Source: Arenicola marina (lineage: Eukaryota > Annelida > Polychaeta > Arenicolidae). From it: DNA of 64,000 bases. Positions 22,679 to 33,756 of this stretch are shown one piece after another. The stretch covers positions 47,919,670 to 47,983,669 of the forward strand of contig OZ025248.1 in NCBI GenBank assembly GCA_964019135.1, in the 5' to 3' direction. The notes under the pieces are model-generated. The model was not told the DNA's origin, ran no database searches, and worked only from the letters and a program-made list of their open reading frames with translations. Both the position numbers and the translations under genes were made by a program. How positions within the stretch are numbered: the stretch's first letter is position 1; every line of letters starts with the position of its first letter.

Positions 22679-25600
22679 GTAAGTCTCCGCTTGACCTGTT
22701 CCACACTGACCACAGGCACAGTAAATCGACTGACACAGAGTCAGAGGGGTGTATGCCCGCTTGGGCCGCTGGATGTTTCGGCCGCTGGACATGGTGGGGG
22801 AGGGGAAGGGGGTTGCGTTGGTGCCGGGGGTACGGTGTGGGGGGTTTGGTGGTCATGTTTGAAGGGGTGGAGGCATGCCCAGGTCGCATGGGGATTACGA
22901 TAGATGAAGGCTGGGTGTTAATCACTGAGCCGCTGAATGGAATGCAATACGGTGTGAACGATGGTACAGCGTGTTTAAATATGTTTGCACCCGGTATATA
23001 TTTGGCGAGACGAGAAATACAAGCGAAAAAAAGGAGGATGGTACAGCGTTTATTATCATCCATTTGTATGTGCCCAGCCCAGGCCCCGCTCTCCCCTAAA
23101 TCACTGTGTCCAGCCAATTGGCCTGAAGCAACACAATAACCGTTTGATCGGTTCGCCCTTCAGAATCCGCATAATCCCTAATCCCCTCTGCCTAATACCA
23201 ACCCCCCCCCCCAGCATATTGCTCTCACCTACCATAGCCCCTACCATAGGTGGAGGGGGGGGGGGTGGTTGGGGTTATTCGCGCCGCACGCGGATTAGTC
23301 TGTAGCGATTGAGAGGGGGGAGGAGGTTGAGGAGATTAGCCTGCAGCCGGTGATTGGACTGTCTGTTGTTATTCGCGCCCTCCTGCCAGAGTGACCACAA
23401 GGCTATTGCAGAGTTGTATACAACGGTCTGGGTTGGTGTGATCGATTGTATGGAAGAATAGGCAGCGAAAGTTTATAGAGATTTATAGAGATTTAACAAA
23501 TTTATTTAATATAGACCAACAACTCCTTTTATACTCAATTTATCCATGATATCCATAATCAACCAATTCGTTGGAATCCTGGGGTTGCTGTACTCAAACC
23601 TTTAGACAGATAGACAGGGACAACCGCTAAAGACAGCTTTGGCAGAAGAAGCCAGGATTCAATTACATGCAATGTGACTATGGAGTTGTTATCAAAGGGC
23701 TACCAGTTCCAGATGGCAGGGAAGTCATTACTAATTTAATAAACGGGTAAATTTAATAAGTTGTTATCAAAGGATGTGGCATTGTGTTATGGATTGTTAT
23801 AATGCTGTTCTCAATTAGCCATATATTCGAGCCACGTGAATATCTGCAAAAATCCTTGCTCTACACCCTCATTACCATTAAAATCTATGTTATCAATGCT
23901 CAATACAGGGCTCTCCGCGGTAAATTGGCTGTGTGCAAATATCCGCAAAAATCCATACTCTACACCGTCATTACCATTAAAATCTGTGTTATCAATACTC
24001 ATTACAGGGCTTCCAACGGTAAATTGGCCATGTGCAAATATCCACATGAATATCTGCAAAAATCTATGCTCTACACTGTCATTACCATTAAAATCTGCGA
24101 TATCAATGCTCATTACAGGGCTCCCCACGGTAAATTGGCTGTATGCAAAAATCTGCATTATCCATGCTCATTACGGGGGTCTCAGGGATTCCCCCAAAAA
24201 TTTGCAAAAAGTGATATTCCCTCAGGAAGACCGACCCCCCACCCCTGCCCCCTCCCAGCCGGCTGACACCCAATCGTCAAGGCACGCAGACTAATCCACT
24301 GGCTCACTCCCCCACCCCATCCCCCTCCCCCCCCCCTTAAATCCATTATGAGTGTTCAGGCCGGCGTGTTTAATATCAGCCGCCTCGCTTTCATAAATCA
24401 TTTCTCTGTGCATCATTTGCAGTCGCGATTTATGCATTTATGTACTCCATTATTCGAGACTGTTACACAAGACTGTTGTGATGTTAACTTTGGCTTGGAA
24501 GTATTTCTTGTTTAATAACAGCACAACTTGAGAGGCAACAATAAAACACAGTCACAGAATACTTGCAGGCTACTCCGGAAAACCCAAGTTAGCAAGTAGC
24601 AAAGATGGTGGCAGGTACATAATATAATCAATGTTAGTTACTTGAACGAAAATCCAACATCTTTAGTATCCATTTGACCAAGATTTGTCCATTTCTGTCA
24701 AGGGCTATTATAAAAATGACCTAAGTTCCCGCCATATTGAAAACCTGCCTGCCAAAATTGGTCTATGGTTGAAACCCTGGTTGCATGAAGCTTTCTAGAA
24801 ATCTAGTTTAGATATTTTTCAGCGTGAGGTGGGAGTGGAGGGATGATTACCGACTAGGCTAACATGGCTGGCTAGTTGGTGAAGACTGGGTAGGGGTTGG
24901 GGTTGGTTGGTAATTTAGGATGCTTTAACCACTTTTGGTCATATTGCGTCAATGGGAGAAGGAAGGGAAAGTGGAGCCATGCCTCCGGGGGGTAACCCCC
25001 TACTCTTTACGAAGAAAGACCTGGGATCTTTATCTTGCAACTACACAGACATGGCCACAGCAGGGCTTGAACCATCGCTCCACATGCCGTTAGGCTTTCA
25101 CATGACCAGAGCACGCAATGTGAGCGCTCTAGCCCACTGAGCTATAGCGCCGGCAGGGGTAGGGGGGTGTTGGATTAAGTGCCGGCTGGTTAGGCCTAGA
25201 GGGGCGATGTAGGGGGTGGAGGGTGCAGATAATGCAATGCAGCTAGCTGGCTAGGGTGGGAATAACAGATCGTGCATATACAACCCATTGGCTAATTGAT
25301 GTCTAGGCTGGGTGAGCAAAATGTTACATCTCAAATCAAAAGCTCTCACAAGTAACATATTAATACTCGTTTCTCATGTTGCTAGTTTCTATTGTGGTTC
25401 ATTGAGGTATTGACCCCAACTTTCATACTTTCACACAATAAATAACAAAACCGAAAGGAGTATAGTCAACAATAATAAAATATAAAGAGTAAAAGCCACA
25501 TCGCCATGTGGATTTTATTCTTCAGTAATTTTTGTTATTCAACTAAAGATGAAAGGATGGGATGTAAAATAAAATAAGCAACGAAAACATAACAGAAAAT

Positions 25601-28600
25601 ATGAGTCAACAATAATAAAATATAAAGAGTAAAAGCCACATCGCCATGTGGATTTTATTCTTCAGTAATTTTTGTTATTCAACTAAAGATGAAAGGATGG
25701 GATGTAAAATAAAAGAAACAATGAAAACATGACAGAAAATATGAGTCAACAATAATAAATTATAAGAGCCACATCTTAACAATGAAAATACTAATAAATA
25801 AAGGTAAATAAGCAACATCTCAAGCAAACCCAGGAGAAATATGCCTCTCGTTTACACATGGAACAGATGCAGTCATCTTCCACGGAAACAGTCTGTGCAC
25901 ACGTTTGGAATAGCCAAATTTTGCAAGACCTGCATTGTATCATGTCACCATAGCACTGTGGCATGTGACAACAGCAATTATAATAGATCCTTGAAGCCGT
26001 CTGAATAGTACTCTAAGTTCGCTGTACAATCATAGCCGTTGCCTTGTGGCTGCACCAGCGGAAGTATAATATCTAGCGAGGACAATATCTGTCCATAAAT
26101 CATGGATGGTGTCAAGGGTAGTGCAGTGTTGAAGGCGCTATCTAAAACATAAACGGCACCGCCAACAACATCTTAAAATGAAGCTACCCAATGGTCCTTA
26201 CCTGTGTGGTGTAGCTATGCACTGGGTGCTGCTACCGGTCGAAAACCCTTGTTCCTCCACATCGGCGCCAAAGTGGTTGACTGGAAACCCGTCCGGATAA
26301 TACTCACCTTTCATGAGATCTTGGATAACTGCCATGTGGTCGCTGGATAACCAGGCTGTGACATCTAATGATCCAAACAACTCGCCTTCCTTTGCTTTCT
26401 TGGCATCCGGAGCTGGAATGATGGTGTCTAAATCCTTGGGTCAAGGCAGTTTCCTACCTGACGTCTTGTCTGCGAGCTTGTTGTTCCGCCGTTACTGAGT
26501 AAGGTTACCAACTCGCTGCGAGGTACTTACGGTAATCCTATAGACAATCTCACTGCCATGATGTCGTAGCATGTGGTAGTCGATGGGCAGGTACATTTCT
26601 CCTTCGGGAAACGTTCTACTTGACCATATAGCAGCCCTGGGTCGGTATGGCCTTAAACTTAACGATACCCTTGGTCATCGCTAACTGTGTGCTAATAAGC
26701 TGATGCAGTGTACTCACCTCTCCGCTGACCTGTTCTGGGTCCTTGTCCTCAATGTGTACCTCTTCACTGACCTGTTCCGTTTCCTCAGTTTCAACATCGC
26801 TCGTTGCTAAGTGGGCCACGGGTGTCGTGTCCGGAACTATCGGGAGTTCCTACCGCCTTTCTGTCTTCCTCTAGTTGGGCCTTCATCTCAACTAAGTGGT
26901 GCAGTGAAAAAAAAAATCGACAGGCACTTCCTTCCAGTCTAATAAGCGCTTGATGACAGCATTGAAGCTCTCCGAAATATTGTTGGTAATTCCAGAGATA
27001 GGTTGTAAACCCCCCACTTCTCAATTCGGAACCGGGCAGCATGGGCCAAAATGTCTCTCGAGAGAGAACTTTCGAAATAGCTTACGAAAGGGGCATTTCA
27101 TTGAACGCTGAGTTCATCTATCAATGCCTCGGAGAGTTCAATCGTATCTGCCTTCAAAATCTGCATCAAATAACCGAGGCTCAATGACCGGAGAGAGCCG
27201 CCAAGTCTTCAGCCTTACCACCATGACTGCGATGCCATATCCTAACGGATGTGGTTCCAGCAGTACGATATAGAAGCGCCTAGCATGCTGCGCTGGATAG
27301 CGCTGGGGATCGATCCGTAATAAAAACAACCTTAGCTTTAGTCAAGTTCGGAATCCTTTGTGCCAAAAGAGTGAAGAGCTTCTCGTGAGACTTCTCGTCA
27401 AACAAAGCGTGTCTGAAGATAGCTAGGGATAGATAAAAATCGCCTAGCTGAAAAGTCGTGTCATACGACAATACAAACTTTTCCTCGGACTGCATGGCCA
27501 GTAGATCGTTGAAACTACTGAATATCTCATCAGATCCCGATATGCAGTCCAGGTTGGGGAAGACGTCGATCTGCTTGATGAAGCCATCTATTAGTAAGTT
27601 GTAGGCCAATTCTATCAGGTTCCTCAAAGCGTCTCTGCTAATGCGACGTGAAAGATTTACCTTTGCTTTGATGGTGCCGATTACAATCATGATTACTTTC
27701 CATGTATTTAACAAATAAACCATGGACTAAACGTTTAAGTAGCCATTTCAACAAACTAAACATTAGATGAGCGGGGTCACACATATGAAGACTGGGCAGC
27801 TTGGTTTAGAGAGCGGCGGATTTCTCATCATATAGGGTTGTGCGTTCAATTCTTGACGGGACAAATTTTGGAAGGCATTATTAGGGTTACAACCCACGTT
27901 AGTCACTTTCTGAAGAACACTACTCGATCGTAATCAGTTATTCTAAGACTAATCAACATAATAGTAAAAAAGTTATTATATTAGATAGATTAAATAGTAA
28001 GTTTAATATAAAAGACACAATATTTATTTCTGATACAAATACGCAATGATGCATTGATTCTTATCTTCCTTAGAAGGTAGACGTGATGAATAACAGAACT
28101 GATAGTCTCTATGTTAAATGGCCTGTAAAAAAGGAACCCATAATGCTGTATGACACGGGATATCCGTGCCTTACGTGGTTGCCGCGACCCACTACTGAAC
28201 CAAGTCAAGTTCGTTTCATAACAACACTTCTTTCAATCAATCATTCCTTATGCAGAGAATAATAACACAAGCATACAAACCCCATCCCATCACAGCCACC
28301 CTACCCCCCCCCCCCACCCCACCCCACCCCCACTCCCAACAGTGCAGGTGGCACTGGACAATCCCTACTTATCCAATGCAAACAAGATCATTATGGGATT
28401 AGCAGGTGGTCCACATTCGGGTACCCAGCCGGCTTAATTTGTTATATCTGGTTATGCCTCGAGGTGGGGCACAAAGGACCGGAAGGAGGTAGGGGGGGAG
28501 GGGTGCATCTTTACAGAAGACTTCAAGGGGCAGTTTCCATTTATGATTTACTTTGACATAGAAAGTTTAACGCTCAGTTTGGAGACTATAACAGCCTGAG

Positions 28601-31600
28601 TGAACATAGTAAAGTAATCATCAAAAGTATTTATGATTACGATTACTTTAGCACTGTAATCGATTACGATTACATTGCTTTTAAAACCAATGTAATCGAT
28701 TACGATTACTGATTATGATGACCCCATGTCTGCAGTACTGACTGATGGGCTGTGGGCGTGTAAGGGACGTCTGTCTGCAGTACTGACTGATGGGCTGTGG
28801 GCGTGTAAGGGACGTCTGTCTGCAGTACTGACTGATGGGCTGTGGGCGTGTAAGGGACGTCTGTCTGCAGTACTGACTGATGGGCTGTGGGCGTGTAAGG
28901 GACGTCTGTCTGCAGTACTGACTGATGGGCTGTGGGCGTGTAAGGGACGTCTGTCTGCAGTACTGACTGATGGGCTGTGGGCGTGTAAGGGACGTCTGTC
29001 TGCAGTACTGACTGATGGGCTGTGGGCGTGTAAGGGACGTCTGTCTGCAGTACTGACTGATGGGCTGTGGGCGTGTAAGGGACGTCTGTCTGCAGTACTG
29101 ACTGATGGGCTGTGGGCGTGTAAGGGACGTCTGTCTGCAGTACTGACTGATGGGCTGTGGGCGTGTAAGGGACGTCTGTCTGCAGTACTGACTGATGGGC
29201 TGTGGGCGTGTAAGGGACGTCTGTCTGCAGTACTGACTGATGGGCTGTGGGCGTGTAAGGGACGTCTGTCTGCAGTACTGACTGATGGGCTGTGGGCGTG
29301 TAAGGGACGTCTGTCTGCAGTACTGACTGATGGGCTGTGGGCGTGTAAGGGACGTCTGTCTGCAGTACTGACTGATGGGCTGTGGGCGTGTAAGGGACGT
29401 CTGTCTGCAGTACTGACTGATGGGCTGTGGGCGTGTAAGGGACGTCTGTCTGCAGTACTGACTGATGGGCTGTGGGCGTGTAAGGGACGTCTGTCTGCAG
29501 TACTGACGGATGGGCTGTGGGCGTGTAAGGGACGTCTGTCTGCAGTACTGACTGATGGGCTGTGGGCGTGTAAGGGACGTCTGTCTGCAGTACTGACTGA
29601 TGGGCTGTGGGCGTGTAAGGGACGTCTGTCTGCAGTACTGACTGATGGGCTGTGGGCGTGTAAGGGACGTCTGTCTGCAGTACTGACTGATGGGCTGTGG
29701 GCGTGTAAGGGACGTCTGTCTGCAGTACTGACTGATGGGCTGTGGGCGTGTAAGGGACGTCTGTCTGCAGTACTGACTGATGGGCTGTGGGCGTGTAAGG
29801 GACGTCTGTCTGCAGTACTGACTGATGGGCTGTGGGCGTGTAAGGGACGTCTGTCTGCAGTACTGACTGATGGGCTGTGGGCGTGTAAGGGACGTCTGTC
29901 TGCAGTACTGACTGATGGGCTGTGGGCGTGTAAGGGACGTCTGTCTGCAGTACTGACTGATGGGCTGTGGGCGTGTAAGGGACGTCTGTCTGCAGTACTG
30001 ACTGATGGGCTGTGGGCGTGTAAGGGACGTCTGTCTGCAGTACTGACTGATGGGCTGTGGGCGTGTAAGGGACGTCTGTCTGCAGTAATGACTGATGGGC
30101 TGTGGGCGTGTAAGGGACGTCTGTCTGCAGTGCTGACTGATGGGCTGTGGGCGTGTAAGGGACGTCTGTCTGCAGTACTGACTGATGGGCTGTGGGCGTG
30201 TAAGGGACGTCTGTCTGCAGTACTGACTGATGGGCTGTGGGCGTGTAAGGGACGTCTGTCTTCTTGCTGTTGCCGTGCCGCGCATTCACTGAGACTGTGA
30301 TCCCCTACATACTCTACGGGTAGACGATAAGGGTCACTCGATAAGAATGGTAATTGCTTCAGAAAAGGCGTTGCTGTTCCAAGGCGCTTATGCAATACTC
30401 TATAAAACATTTTTCCCAGCCTGAGAGATAGACACATAGAGAACTACCGTCACCCTGGAACCGGAAGTGAGATAGGAACGTAATTTTTTTATCGATATTT
30501 GACGATTTTTTGTATGTGCCGAAAGTGACATCATCGTGACGTCACGTGACGCATCGGAAGCAAAGGTCTAGATTCTATAGGGTTCATTCCTATCCATATT
30601 TCTATGACGTACCAGAACCTTATAGCGATAGCTTGGTTTTAAATGTCAAAAAGCGATAAAAACTGACAGAGGTCATTTAGTGCGTTTTCCCAAAGACCTA
30701 TTACCTCATTTTACTCCAAAATAAGTATTACGCGTCAAAAGGTGAACAGTGGCCGAAAGATGGCCTCGACGGGTGGCACATTTTGAAAGTTACTCGAGGT
30801 CTCTCGCTCTAATATTAATGGAGATATATGCGTTCCAAGTTTTGTCAAAAATCGCTGTAACCTTGACCTTTGACCAACATATGCAATAACCGAACTCGAC
30901 AGAGCGATTTCACCAATCTACCTTTTGGCGAAGTTTGATGACCGTAGCTGTCTAATTGCGAGCTGTAGCGATCAGAGAAAAAAGTGCGAAGAAACGAACC
31001 ACAAACAAACATGTTGACTACACCAAGTGACATAATGAGAAAAATCGTTAATAAATTTACAAACAGATTATAGCAGAATACTGACCGAAGTTTTTATACT
31101 TCTGTCAGTGACAAGAACCACAGTCACTTCTCTACTAGCATCTAAGGAATTTAACATTGACACTCTTGTCCCCCTGAAGTGAGCTTGCCTGGGGGCAATT
31201 GCACTTGCATACTGTTTGCAACTAAATCATTTCATGATCTGCATATTTGTATATTTGCGACAGAGTGTCTGTTAGAGCATTAGCGTGAAGAAATATTGTT
31301 TGTCTCATGAAAAAGAATAAATTTTTCAATATAAAAGTCTGGTGACTTATCTTTATCATTGCTTGCACACATCAGTGACGTCAGTTAGGTGAAATCATAT
31401 GCAGTGAAGTTCATTAACATATAAAAAGTGGTTGAAACTTGTATACAGCAAAAAATATTTATCAAAAAATCCCTCGTGGATAACCATGTTTTTACATTTA
31501 TACATGTATACCTGTAACTACAGCCTCTCCTCCTGTTGGATATAATCCACTCTCCCTTCCTTCTCCCATTGACGCGATATGACGAAAAGTGGTTAAGGCG

Positions 31601-32454
31601 AATATACAACCAACCAACATGTTAGATATCAATCAATTTGTGTGTATTATTATTCATCTTGAGTACCAGATATAATTTTTACTCCTAACACAATTGCTTA
31701 AGTTTGATTGACTAGTGATTGCAAAGTGTAAATACTTTCTGTACTAAAGTGAAATGTTACTTCTTTTTATTTCAGCGGAAGATATTTATAAGACATGCCA
31801 AAGTTTTCCCATTCTATGAACTCACTGGCTGGAAACCTCATCCTCAAACATTCAGAAAATTTGTAGGGACAACTGAAGTTGTGTGTGGAATCGTCTTGGC
31901 TATTATTCCAGGTAGGTTCAGGTAACAGTTATAAAATAAACTGCGCTAATAGTTTTATCTAGTTAATTGTGTAGCCCACCGCTATCTTGACTTCATGCAA
32001 GTTTTCACAACGCTATTCAATACATTAGATTGCTAAGCTTGCCAACAACCTATCAGTAAATATCTAGTTCAGCGTTCTTCACTTAAGATTGTATGTGCAT
32101 TGGATGTGTATGCATATTTGAGGCAAATAAATGTGCATTATACTTTTGTAAAAACATAACCTTGTGTACCCCATTTTGCTATTCTATCCTCATCTTATGA
32201 AACATATGGTATTTCTTCCTTTCTGAGGTCCCCTCAAGGAACTGGCCAACATCATATTATTCTTTGTGATGTGCGGCGCTGTGTATGGCCATTATGCGTT
32301 GAAGGACGGCATGGATAAGGCGACTCCAGCTCTGGTGTTTGGTCTTCTGTTAGCCTGCCGATTCATTGTTCATATGCAAGTGCGTGCGAGGGAACAGAGA
32401 CAGCTACTTCATCAACAAGCAGTGGCGAGCGACCGGGAGAAGAAGAGCCAATAA
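22568..32454 (+). CDS. TMEM35: TMEM35-family four-pass membrane protein (NACHO/TMEM35B-like), complete
   Basis: Exons 22568-22678, 31776-31911 and 32228-32454 join in phase into 474 nt (157 residues, close to TMEM35A at 167 and TMEM35B at about 154). Four hydrophobic segments are visible: residues about 4-24 (VLVVLSLTIGLFFILVGTLKL), 68-83 (TEVVCGIVLAIIPG), 87-107 (ANIILFFVMCGAVYGHYAL) and 117-134 (PALVFGLLLACRFIVHM). The C-terminus is charged (REQRQLLHQQ) and probably cytosolic. TMEM35A is an ER chaperone for nicotinic acetylcholine receptors; TMEM35B is little studied. HAKVFPFYELTGWKPHPQ recalls TMEM35B, while ALVFGLLLACR recalls TMEM35A, so the ortholog group is uncertain. Intron 1 is 9.1 kb and full of transposon and satellite sequence; intron 2 is 316 bp. 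Confidence 0.92.
22745..22935. repeat. Inverted repeat, right arm (start of TMEM35 intron 1)
   Basis: Partner of 22094-22300, beginning about 65 bp after the exon 1 donor. With exon 1 and about 270 bp upstream in the loop, a transcript starting upstream of the left arm could fold into a long hairpin. Confidence 0.8.
23836..24165. repeat. Tandem repeat, about 3 copies of 103-117 bp
   Basis: Each copy contains CTCTACAC-TCATTACCATTAAAATCT, a CAGGGCT run and GTAAATTGGC, read at about 23855, 23957 and 24066. It lies in TMEM35 intron 1. Confidence 0.88.
24897..25152 (-). mobile_element. tRNA-derived SINE, near full length
   Basis: On the minus strand it starts at GCCGGCGCTATAGCTCAGTG (box A TAGCTCAGTGGGCTAGAGC) and contains a box B-like GGTTCAAGCCC, then the family core, and ends in an (AACC)n tail. 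It is the same family as 40206-40462. It lies in TMEM35 intron 1, in a G-rich area where target duplications cannot be judged. Confidence 0.85.
25464..25770. repeat. 139-bp tandem duplication, about 2.2 copies
   Basis: The segment starting GAGTCAACAATAATAAAATA is repeated at about 25464, 25603 and (partly) 25742. The first two copies are nearly identical and include CATCGCCATGTGGATTTTAT. Confidence 0.92.
26198..27677 (-). pseudogene. MULE-like transposase with SWIM zinc finger, broken
   Basis: Minus-strand fragments in several frames line up in the order of a MULE (Mutator-like) transposase: VLSYDTTFQLGDFYLS (about 27480-27430, first catalytic Asp), VFITDR (about 27320, second Asp), YCWNHIR followed by a stop (about 27250), TNNISESFNAVIKRLLDW (about 26985-26930), a SWIM-type CTCPSTTTCYDIMAVRLS (about 26600-26550, final His replaced by Asp) and a C-terminal stretch DVTAWLSSDHMAVIQDLMK. 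Frames change at least three times, once at a run of nine T (minus strand) near 26910, and stops interrupt it. It is therefore dead. Its 5' side is cut off by the hAT copy at 27678. It lies antisense in TMEM35 intron 1. Confidence 0.75.
27678..28734. mobile_element. Second copy of the hAT-like element, one end truncated
   Basis: It is homologous over most of its length to 9042-10197 but in the opposite orientation. The right end is intact: read on the minus strand it begins CAGACATGGGGTCATCATAA with GTAATCGATT repeats. The left end lacks the CAGGCATGGGG terminus and joins the MULE remnant directly. The tRNA-like segment is at about 27786-27860. The intact end abuts the first unit of the 45-bp array. 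Confidence 0.8.
28735..30258. repeat. 45-bp satellite, about 34 almost identical copies
   Basis: The unit starts CAGTACTGACTGATGGGCTG and ends GGGACGTCTGTCTG. In about 1.5 kb only three substitutions are visible (29508, 30088, 30132). Because 45 is divisible by 3 and the unit lacks stops in several frames, open frames over 500 codons appear on both strands; these are artefacts of the repeat. Confidence 0.98.
31080..31230 (+). mobile_element. LINE fragment related to 7183-7765
   Basis: It encodes LASKEFNIDTLVPLK followed by a stop and GCCTGGGGGCA, matching LASKELSMDTVVPLE of the 7.3-kb copy. It is decayed. Confidence 0.65.
31497..31615 (+). mobile_element. SINE 3' fragment
   Basis: ACTCTCCCTTCCTTCTCCCA, then TTGACGCGATATGAC and an AACCAACCAAC tail are the 3' part of the SINE family, here in the plus orientation. 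Confidence 0.75.
31776..31911 (+). CDS. TMEM35: TMEM35 exon 2
   Basis: Acceptor TTTTATTTCAG before 31776; donor CCAG|GTAGGT after 31911. It covers the loop and the second membrane segment. Confidence 0.93.
32228..32454 (+). CDS. TMEM35: TMEM35 exon 3
   Basis: Acceptor CCTTTCTGAG before 32228. It encodes membrane segments three and four and the charged tail, with stop TAA at 32452-32454. Confidence 0.93.
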
Positions 32455-33756
32455 ACATGAACTATGAATAGAATGATGATTGCAGGCGGCATAACAAAAG
32501 ACTATTCTTGGGAAAAATTGCATTTGTTTTCTTCCCACTGTACCGAGAGTTTATGCCGTCAGTAACATTAAGCGACCTGAATACGGTTTGATATTGGCTG
32601 TCAATGGGTGTTTTGGAGGTCCTGTCACCCAACGAAGCTTTGGTTATCGTTATCACAGTCAACGATGAACTGTTGAAACCATTTTATTGTGGCTGCAGTT
32701 AAGAAGGTCAGAATACATTGGGCAGCACTGAGTTAAACATAACGAGTGACAATGACTACTGGAGACCGGGAGATGCCTGGCATGCTGCATGGCTGCTACC
32801 CTACATTATCATACAGGTCAATCAACCTTGTGCATTTATTGATCTGCGTGGAGGAACCTCGTGAGCAGAGACTCCTAGAATGCATCAGACAGATTACATA
32901 GTCTGTAGCTCAACCTCATCTGTAGTAAAGTCCAATTAATTACCACAATGTCGGAGCGGTTAGCTAAAACGTAGATTTTTACATACATTTTTTTTATGTA
33001 TTTACATATTTTTTGGGTGTACATTTGCTACTTTGTTTTAGCGGAACTTTTTTTTAGTTAAATGGAAAGAACTATCTTCAGAGAACGATTAGGCTACTGA
33101 TAATTTCGATTGGCAATGCCTATGGTCGATAGTGAGGCCAAGGTGTCGACTACACTTTTCCCTGGTTCTGTGACTGGCAGCAGTTCAAACTACAAATTGT
33201 GACTTAAGCTTAACGTGTGCTATCTGAGCGTGTCTGTGGAATTCCTCATTGTGTGTCGTTCATATGTAGCACAGGCGGCCAGTAGTACAATACGTATTCA
33301 AAATGTTGAGGCTTTATGTGGTCATTATTCTCTGATGGTGTTGATTCGTATCATATGTTGCAGATATTTATTATAGTGTCTCCTCCGCCTATTCGCAGTA
33401 ATGTATAATACGTTCGGCTTCATCTAGTCGTTTAGTGATAATACTGGTCAGTGTGATGCTCAATTGCAAATTGCTCGCAATTGATGCATAAGAGTTAGAG
33501 GAAACTAAGGTTTCATTTTCGTTTCATTGCTGCCCAAAGCATCTTATTGTCAAACAAAGCCTGATGTAGATATTCCTTTGTGTGAAATAGCGATGGACAG
33601 TCGCCAGGAGCTATGCTAGCCCTGTAATGTCGATGTAAGCGTCCTTGTCGTGCCTGGCGCCGGGCAGGGGGAGGGAAGTACGACTTCAAAAGTCTCTCGG
33701 TTCAGTGTCATACATTGCCCACATCGTGGCCATTCGTTGTTTCCACAACCTCCCTC
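32455..33756. other. 3' flank of TMEM35, no other gene seen
   Basis: AT-rich single-copy sequence; no conserved reading frame. Confidence 0.4.

Larger units (their letters stand above)
30259..31775. other. Remainder of TMEM35 intron 1
   Basis: No gene. It contains a LINE fragment and a SINE fragment (listed separately) and otherwise AT-rich sequence. It ends in the pyrimidine tract TTCTTTTTATTTCAG of exon 2. Confidence 0.6.

Noticed and set aside
28681..30437. Open frames of 524-574 codons on both strands
   Set aside because: They exist only because the 45-bp unit is divisible by 3 and lacks stops; the non-repeat ends match no family.
32449..32456. AATAAA as TMEM35 poly(A) signal
   Set aside because: It overlaps the stop codon (CCAATAAACA), so it is too close to serve as the usual signal for this end.
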